A stretch of 5,835 nucleotides of DNA from Acidobacteriota bacterium (lineage in GTDB: Bacteria > Acidobacteriota > Terriglobia > Terriglobales > Acidobacteriaceae): the NCBI GenBank assembly GCA_021779695.1, contig JAJYAE010000284.1:1-5835 (forward strand), written 5' to 3'. Every line of letters begins with the position of its first letter. Positions within the stretch are counted from its first letter, which is position 1. Of the stretch, positions 1-4,009 are shown piece after piece. Both the position numbers and the translations under genes were made by a program. The notes under the pieces were generated by a model. It worked only from the letters and a program-made list of their open reading frames with translations. It did no database searches and was not told the DNA's origin.

Positions 1-12
1 GGCAGCTGGGCG

Positions 13-31
13 TCCCCCAGATTTTGGGGGA
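13..31. repeat. Short inverted repeat TCCCCCA/TGGGGGA
   Basis: TCCCCCA at 13-19 pairs perfectly with TGGGGGA at 25-31 around a 5-base loop. There is no T run on either side, so a rho-independent terminator is not supported. Its compact symmetric form would fit a dispersed REP-like intergenic hairpin, but only one copy is visible here. Confidence 0.4.
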
Positions 32-61
32 TTGAACCGGATGGTACCGGGATAGACGAAC

Positions 62-89
62 CGCCCCCGGCGGAGATTGCACGGGGGCG
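62..89. repeat. Inverted repeat CGCCCCCG/CGGGGGCG
   Basis: CGCCCCCG at 62-69 is the exact reverse complement of CGGGGGCG at 82-89, with a 12-base loop. Such pairs arise easily in GC-rich DNA. No T tract follows on either strand. A role in 3'-end formation for the minus-strand protease transcript is possible but unproven. Confidence 0.3.
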
Positions 90-115
90 AGCGGGTGGAA
101 GTGACTGAAGGCGTG

Positions 116-134
116 CCGGTCGTGATTTGACCGG
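116..134 (-). repeat. Stem-loop just after the protease stop codon
   Basis: CCGGTC at 116-121 and GACCGG at 129-134 form a perfect 6-bp stem with a 7-base loop, beginning 7 bases past the M48 stop codon. The position suits transcript termination or 3'-end protection of the protease mRNA, but the bases that follow on the minus strand are not T-rich, so it does not meet the usual intrinsic terminator pattern. Confidence 0.3.
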
Positions 135-141
135 TTCGGGT

Positions 142-1608
142 TCAGTTCTGGTCGTCGCGGCGATGGAGCGTGGGCCGGTCGGTGGAGGAGTTGTTGCTGT
201 TGTCTGTGCCGGAGTTGCTGTTGTCTGTGCTGGAGTTACTGTTGTTTCCGCTCGAATCCGTGCTGGCACGACGGAGCGAGGGCTTTGGACCGTTCTTCGC
301 GTCGAGGAGGCGACGCTTGTTCTCAATCCGGGCGAGACGGCCTTTTACGTCGTCAAATTCGGAGGTAGTAACGAGGTACTCGTCTTTAGCGGGCAGGATG
401 CGGGCGATCTCTTCCTGCGAGTGCAAGATGCGATCGGGTGTCTGCGGATGGTCAGAAAAAGCGCGGGCAACGAGGCCGGGCTTGCGCTTTTCAAGGGCCT
501 GGACTTTCTCAAAAAAGTCGATGAAGGCCTGTGGGTCGTAGCCGGCGCGGTACATGTACTGGACACCGAGGTAGTCGGCTTGCGCCTCAAAGTCACGTGA
601 GAACTGGAGGAAGGCGATGGGAATGGCGAGCTGCGAGGCTTCGTAGATACCGTAGCCAGTCCAGGTGTAGCCAGTCATCATGATGAGCGGGATGGAGCCG
701 ATCTGCGCGTAGTTCATGCGGGTCATTTCGCGGGCGGCGTGATGGGCGCAGACGTGGGCGATCTCATGGGCCATGACGCCGGCGAGTTCGGCTTCCTCGT
801 CGGCGTTGAGGATGAGGCCGGAATTGACATAGAAGAATCCGCCAGGCAGGGCCATGGCGTTGATTTCATCGGAATCAATGACCTTGATGGTGAAGGGCAC
901 CTTGCAATCCGAGTTCTTCACGATGTTCTGGCCGACCCGGTTGACGTACTCGGTGACAACGGGATCTGTGATGAAACGGGTGCTTTTCTCGATCTCGTCG
1001 GCATACTGCTTGCCCATCTTGATTTCGGAGTCGGTGGAGTACCAGTTGCCGAGGCCACGGCCGCCGATGTTCCGATTACCGACGGCGCTGACGTCTTCAA
1101 TGCTGCCGGGGTGCACCTTGATGAGATCGCTGCCGACACCGACGACCTTGTCGGGATCTACCCTGTCATCGCCTTTGACCGGGGTGGTGCCAGGCTCAAC
1201 GTCATCGACGGACTCCTTGTCATGCTTTCCGTGCTTCTTATCCTTGGAGGAGTTGGCCTGACCCGGTGGCGGCGGAGGGACATCACCGGCAACGGGCTGG
1301 GTTCCCGGGGCAGGCTTGGCGGCGGGCGTTGACGCGGACGCCGGCGCACTTGCAGCGGGAGTAGTGCTGGAAGGCGCGGGAGCAGTGCTGGCAGGGGCGG
1401 GAGCGGTACTGGAAGGTGCGGGAGGAGTGCTGGCAGGGGCGGGAGCGGTGCTGGAAGGCGCTGAGGCAGCGGGCGTGGATTGCGGAGTCTGCGAGGAAGG
1501 CTGCGAAGGAGTCTGCTGCGATGCGGACTGGGCCGCGAGCGCGATGGGCAATGCGAGGACCAGAGCGGCCAAGGCTGCCGTGTTGAGAATTGAAGTTGCC
1601 GACCTCAT
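142..1608 (-). CDS. Secreted M48-family zinc metallopeptidase
   Basis: Predicted periplasmic zinc endopeptidase of family M48, 488 residues. The ATG at 1608 is chosen because a perfect GGAGGT lies 6 bases upstream; a TTG at 1641 would add 11 residues ahead of a good signal peptide. Residues 1-26 are a signal peptide with likely cleavage at ALA-AQ. Residues 28-110 are a Pro/Ala/Ser/Thr/Gln-rich linker, followed by a PPPPP stretch and a charged Lys/His/Asp segment. The peptidase domain runs from about 195 to 405: MALPGGFFYVNSG from 252, HEIAH at 281-285 (zinc ligands H281 and H285, catalytic E282), EAQAD from E341 (likely third ligand) and SDHPQTPDR at 385-393, a motif typical of BepA/Oma1-like M48 enzymes. 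The tail (about 448-478) is Asn/Ser/Thr/Asp-rich. No TPR repeats are visible after the catalytic domain, unlike BepA. M48 enzymes of this type usually degrade or help mature misfolded envelope proteins; the true substrate is unknown. Family is near certain, cellular role is inferred. Confidence 0.95.
   Translation of the reverse strand: MRSATSILNTAALAALVLALPIALAAQSASQQTPSQPSSQTPQSTPAASAPSSTAPAPASTPPAPSSTAPAPASTAPAPSSTTPAASAPASASTPAAKPAPGTQPVAGDVPPPPPGQANSSKDKKHGKHDKESVDDVEPGTTPVKGDDRVDPDKVVGVGSDLIKVHPGSIEDVSAVGNRNIGGRGLGNWYSTDSEIKMGKQYADEIEKSTRFITDPVVTEYVNRVGQNIVKNSDCKVPFTIKVIDSDEINAMALPGGFFYVNSGLILNADEEAELAGVMAHEIAHVCAHHAAREMTRMNYAQIGSIPLIMMTGYTWTGYGIYEASQLAIPIAFLQFSRDFEAQADYLGVQYMYRAGYDPQAFIDFFEKVQALEKRKPGLVARAFSDHPQTPDRILHSQEEIARILPAKDEYLVTTSEFDDVKGRLARIENKRRLLDAKNGPKPSLRRASTDSSGNNSNSSTDNSNSGTDNSNNSSTDRPTLHRRDDQN
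187..252 (-). repeat. Tandem 21/24-bp repeat coding the Asn/Ser/Thr/Asp tail
   Basis: Three adjacent units start with GGAGTT on the plus strand (187-210, 211-231, 232-252). The first is 24 bases and the others 21. They lie in frame within the protease gene and encode residues 453-474, a reiterated S/G-T-D-N-S-N-S pattern. The first unit carries one extra codon relative to the second, as expected from slippage in frame. The tail is probably disordered and variable in length between strains. Confidence 0.8.
1363..1467 (-). repeat. Five tandem 21-bp repeats coding a Pro/Ala/Ser/Thr linker
   Basis: Five contiguous 21-base units (1363-1383, 1384-1404, 1405-1425, 1426-1446, 1447-1467) encode residues 48-82 of the protease as ASAPSST, APAPAST, PPAPSST, APAPAST, APAPSST. 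Units 1, 3 and 5 (plus-strand order) carry CTGGAAGG, while units 2 and 4 carry CTGGCAGG, so there is a 42-base higher-order period. That points to duplication of a two-unit block. The product looks like a flexible spacer between the signal peptide and the enzyme. The repeat also keeps the opposite strand open, producing a spurious antisense reading frame. Confidence 0.9.
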
Positions 1609-1614
1609 GGAACC

Positions 1615-1620
1615 ACCTCC
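1615..1620 (-). promoter_or_regulatory. Ribosome binding site of the M48 protease gene
   Basis: ACCTCC on the plus strand is GGAGGT on the minus strand, a full Shine-Dalgarno core 6 bases before the ATG at 1608. It decides the start in favour of the ATG over the in-frame TTG at 1641, which lies upstream of this site. Confidence 0.85.
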
Positions 1621-1731
1621 CCGGCGCAGAACCCACCCCAACGGGGCCTCCGCTTCGCTCCAGTTCGTTAGACGCTAGTATGACGCCCGCGGGGAGCGAG
1701 CGTACGGAATTATTTGCCGGATGAAGGTCGC

Positions 1732-1746
1732 GCATCCGCTGGATGC
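1732..1746. promoter_or_regulatory. Candidate operator dyad in the divergent intergenic region
   Basis: GCATCC and GGATGC form a perfect 6-bp inverted repeat around GCT, close to the middle of the 229-bp region between the divergent genes. An A6 tract follows at 1752-1757. Since the dyad is not followed by T residues on the plus strand, and the T run precedes it on the minus strand, it is not a terminator. A regulator binding site acting on one or both divergent promoters is a reasonable guess; a chance palindrome is the alternative. Confidence 0.35.
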
Positions 1747-1779
1747 ACTGCAAAAAAGGCGGAAATGAGAAGACGATGT

Positions 1780-1808
1780 TTGGAGGGTGGAGGGCCGTGT
1801 TTTAGAGT
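1780..1808 (+). promoter_or_regulatory. Weak candidate sigma-70-type promoter for the phosphatase operon
   Basis: TTGGAG (1780-1785) and TAGAGT (1803-1808) are separated by exactly 17 bases and match the -35 and -10 consensus at 3 and 4 of 6 positions. Transcription would begin near 1815, giving a short leader that still contains the GGAGGG ribosome binding site. The match is weak, and no equally good promoter is visible for the minus-strand protease. Confidence 0.25.
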
Positions 1809-1819
1809 GTTGAACACGG
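1795..1819 (+). promoter_or_regulatory. Dyad directly upstream of the phosphatase ribosome binding site
   Basis: CCGTGTT (1795-1801) pairs with AACACGG (1813-1819) over an 11-base loop. The right arm can also pair with a nearer copy of the left motif, GTGTT-G-AACAC at 1807-1817, so two alternative stems share the AACAC arm. The dyad overlaps the candidate -10 element and ends 5 bases before the GGAGGG site, a position suited to an operator or a leader structure affecting translation. Confidence 0.35.
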
Positions 1820-1824
1820 TCCGC

Positions 1825-1830
1825 GGAGGG
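1825..1830 (+). promoter_or_regulatory. Ribosome binding site of the first phosphatase gene
   Basis: GGAGGG lies 7 bases before the GTG at 1838. It supports the use of GTG as the initiation codon, placing the start right before a clear signal peptide. Confidence 0.8.
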
Positions 1831-1837
1831 AAAACTG

Positions 1838-4009
1838 GTGCGAGCAAAGGCTAAGATCTGGCTGATCGCCGCAAGCCTGGTGTGCGGAGTGACTGCGGGA
1901 CAAGTCAAGGCGCAGCAAAAGCATGGCACAGCATCACTGAGCGAGGTGCTGCGTGGGCCTTCGCATCTTCCGGCTGCGCAAAACAATGGGCCGGCAACGC
2001 CGGAAGTGGTACTGGATGCGACGCACCTGGGCACCCCGATCACGCTCGACAAGGGCTGGCGTGTGGGAGTGACGGCCAACCCGGATGCGGCGAATCCGGA
2101 TTTTGATGACGCAAAATGGCAGGTGAAGAACGCTGGCGATTCTCTGGATAATCTGCGGGATCTGGACCATCCGGAGGACGATGGAAGCCCGCAGGGTGGA
2201 GGAGTTCCCAAACCGGGAGATGCCCCGCGACACGGACGTGGACGACCTTTTGTGTGGTTTCGGCTGCATGTGAAACTGCCTCCGCAACATGGCCCTGTGT
2301 CGTTATTGATTGTGATGCCCGTGGTGCCGAGTACGGGGATTTCAATTGACGCCGGCGGGCCGGGTGTAACGGTGTACGCCAACGGAAGAAAGATTTCCGC
2401 GGAAGGTCCACATGGCGCGGCACCGGAGACGTTCCAGGAGATTACGCGGCTCTACAACCTTGGACTGACGCCGACGGATACGGACCTTACGCTGGTGGCG
2501 CGCACGATTTATATTCCTTTCGGCACCGGGGCCTTCACGAACTTCTTTACGGGCCGAACGCTGAAACTGGGGATCCAGTCGGACCTGAAAGAGGAGTTGG
2601 ATCTGTGGTCGGCAGACAACTTGTTTGAGCGCCTGCCGCGGCTGGTGTATTCCGTCCTGCTTCTGATTCTGACGATGTTCCTGCTGGCGTTGTACGGATC
2701 GCAAAAGGGGCATCGAGAGTACCTGTGGCTGGCGCTGCATGAACTTGTGCAGGCACCGATTGCGTTTATCGACCTGGCAGGCAGCACAGCGGTTCTGGAC
2801 CGCGGATGGTATGCGGCGGTTGTGACGCAACTGGTGGTGATCTCTGCCTATCTCTACTTTGAGTTTCTGGTTGCGTTTCTATCCCTCAAGAAGCGGTGGT
2901 ACATTCGACTGCTCCGCTGGACAGCGCCAGTGCTGCTGGGAGTGGGCCCGACGCTGGGTCTGCTGTTTGGCTTGCACAGCTTTGGGTGGGTGCTGTTGAC
3001 CGGTTTGGTCTGGGTTGCCGCCTTAGTGTGGATGGTGGGCTGGTTTGCCTTTATCTTCACGACGCTGATCCTGGCAACGCTACGCAAGAACTTTGAGGCG
3101 GGGCTGTTGCTGATACCGCTTCTGCTGACGATGGTGGGAATCATCGATCCGATCCTTAGCGGAAGCCTGAACTCGTGGAACGGGCAGACGTATCACTCGC
3201 CGTTGACGGTGCAGGCGGGGCCGATCCCAATCCATTTTTCGTCGATTGCGGATTTCGCTGGACTTCTGGCGATTGTGCTGATCATCTTTGTGAGGTTCCT
3301 GCACGTCCAGCGCAATCAGGAGCGGGCGGCGAGCGAGCTGGCGGCAGCGCGCAGCGTGCAGGAGCTGATGATTCCCCTGGAGCGGCAAAAGACACCGGGA
3401 TTTGAAGTGGACTCGGTGTACAACCCAGCACAAGAGGTAGGTGGGGACTTCTTCCATGTGGAGTCCATGGGAGATGGGGGCCTGCTGGTGGTGATTGGCG
3501 ACGTGGCTGGCAAAGGTCTCAAGGCGGCGATGAACGTGTCGATGCTCATGGGTGCGCTGCGGCGCACGACGGAGAGAAGCCCGGCAAAGATTCTTCAATC
3601 GCTGAACCGCGTCCTGACCGGCAGCGAAAGCCTGACGACGTGCCAGGCGGCGCTTTTTGGGCCGGATGGCGAGGTTGTGGTGTCAAATGCGGGACATTTA
3701 CCACCTTATTTGAACAGCCAGGAGGTTGCCGTCCCGGGCGGACTGCCCCTGGGCGCGGTTCCGGAAGCGCATTACGAAGAGGTTCGAGTGTATCTGCACC
3801 CCGGCGACCGGCTGCTTCTGCTCTCAGACGGCGTGGTGGAAGCGCGCAAGCCTTCCGGCGAGTTATTTGGCTTTGAGCGGGTACACAACCTGAGCAACCA
3901 GACGGCGTTCTACATTGCGGACGCGGCGAAGGAGTTTGGGCAGGAGGACGACATCACGGTGCTGACCGTGCGGCGGCTGGCGGCTAGTATGACAGAGGCC
4001 GTCGGATGA
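1838..4009 (+). CDS. Receptor-type SpoIIE/PP2C phosphatase: signal peptide, jelly-roll domain, 7TM
   Basis: A 723-residue membrane protein predicted to remove phosphate from serine/threonine of a cytoplasmic partner in response to a periplasmic signal. It starts with GTG behind GGAGGG. Residues 1-25 are a signal peptide (cleavage near VKA-Q). Residues about 47-250 form a beta-rich periplasmic domain with features of GH2-type galactose-binding jelly rolls (GWRVGVT, FDDAKW at 89-94, VWFRLHV at 139-145, VYANGRKI). Seven hydrophobic helices follow at roughly 270-287, 295-313, 325-349, 360-380, 385-412, 421-440 and 468-487. A short helical linker (492-513, ending VQELMIP) leads into the phosphatase domain: EVGGDFF 533-539, IGDVAGKG 553-560, NAGHLPP 617-623, LLSDGVVEA 661-669 and QEDDITVL 702-709. 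The likely metal-binding aspartates D537, D555, D664 and D704/D705 are present, so it should be active. The layout matches 7TMR-DISM receptors with a SpoIIE output. The target is probably an anti-sigma-factor antagonist, but none is encoded here. It is first in a coupled pair with the next gene. Confidence 0.93.
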   Translation: MRAKAKIWLIAASLVCGVTAGQVKAQQKHGTASLSEVLRGPSHLPAAQNNGPATPEVVLDATHLGTPITLDKGWRVGVTANPDAANPDFDDAKWQVKNAGDSLDNLRDLDHPEDDGSPQGGGVPKPGDAPRHGRGRPFVWFRLHVKLPPQHGPVSLLIVMPVVPSTGISIDAGGPGVTVYANGRKISAEGPHGAAPETFQEITRLYNLGLTPTDTDLTLVARTIYIPFGTGAFTNFFTGRTLKLGIQSDLKEELDLWSADNLFERLPRLVYSVLLLILTMFLLALYGSQKGHREYLWLALHELVQAPIAFIDLAGSTAVLDRGWYAAVVTQLVVISAYLYFEFLVAFLSLKKRWYIRLLRWTAPVLLGVGPTLGLLFGLHSFGWVLLTGLVWVAALVWMVGWFAFIFTTLILATLRKNFEAGLLLIPLLLTMVGIIDPILSGSLNSWNGQTYHSPLTVQAGPIPIHFSSIADFAGLLAIVLIIFVRFLHVQRNQERAASELAAARSVQELMIPLERQKTPGFEVDSVYNPAQEVGGDFFHVESMGDGGLLVVIGDVAGKGLKAAMNVSMLMGALRRTTERSPAKILQSLNRVLTGSESLTTCQAALFGPDGEVVVSNAGHLPPYLNSQEVAVPGGLPLGAVPEAHYEEVRVYLHPGDRLLLLSDGVVEARKPSGELFGFERVHNLSNQTAFYIADAAKEFGQEDDITVLTVRRLAASMTEAVG
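3994..3998 (+). promoter_or_regulatory. Ribosome binding site inside the end of the upstream gene
   Basis: AGAGG lies 7 bases before the ATG at 4006 and within the last codons of the first phosphatase gene. With the ATGA stop/start overlap it indicates that the second phosphatase is translated by coupling or re-initiation. Confidence 0.6.

Larger units (their letters stand above)
1..141. other. Left-edge intergenic region with three small inverted repeats
   Basis: This stretch lies downstream of the M48 protease gene, which ends at 142. I see no convincing gene in it. The plus frame from base 1 is open to a TGA at 106-108 (35 codons), but it has no start in the window and its Gly/Pro/Arg-rich product resembles no family I know, so it could be the tail of an upstream gene or chance. 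A GTG at 82 on the minus strand also opens a frame to the left edge, without a ribosome binding site. Three short GC-rich dyads are present (13-31, 62-89, 116-134). None is followed by a T tract on either strand, so none is a standard intrinsic terminator. Confidence 0.5.

Noticed and set aside
20..60. Possible tRNA T-arm on the minus strand (GGTTCAATCC)
   Set aside because: The bases flanking the TTCAATC loop do not form a 5-bp stem, and no acceptor stem or anticodon arm can be built.
62..134. Intrinsic terminator of the protease gene
   Set aside because: The GC-rich dyads exist but none is followed by a T tract on the minus strand, so they were listed only as inverted repeats.
739..1332. 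Long plus-strand frame opposite the protease catalytic domain
   Set aside because: The minus-strand frame encodes unmistakable M48 motifs; the antisense frame is a GC-bias shadow with no domain.
1363..1467. Possible CRISPR-like array
   Set aside because: The 21-base units are directly adjacent with no spacers and stay in frame within a coding sequence.
1639..1641. TTG start for the protease, giving 499 residues
   Set aside because: The ATG at 1608 has a perfect GGAGGT 6 bases upstream and begins right at a normal signal peptide; the extension would add an odd 11-residue leader.
1316..1678. Open plus-strand frame rich in Gly/Ala/Val opposite the protease start
   Set aside because: It is the antisense reading of the 21-bp repeat and Pro/Ala-rich linker, has no ribosome binding site or recognisable domain, and covers the protease start and signal peptide.
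1838..1900. Lipoprotein signal at Cys16 of the first phosphatase
   Set aside because: The residues before the Cys (SLV) do not fit a lipobox; a signal peptidase I site at VKA-Q fits better.
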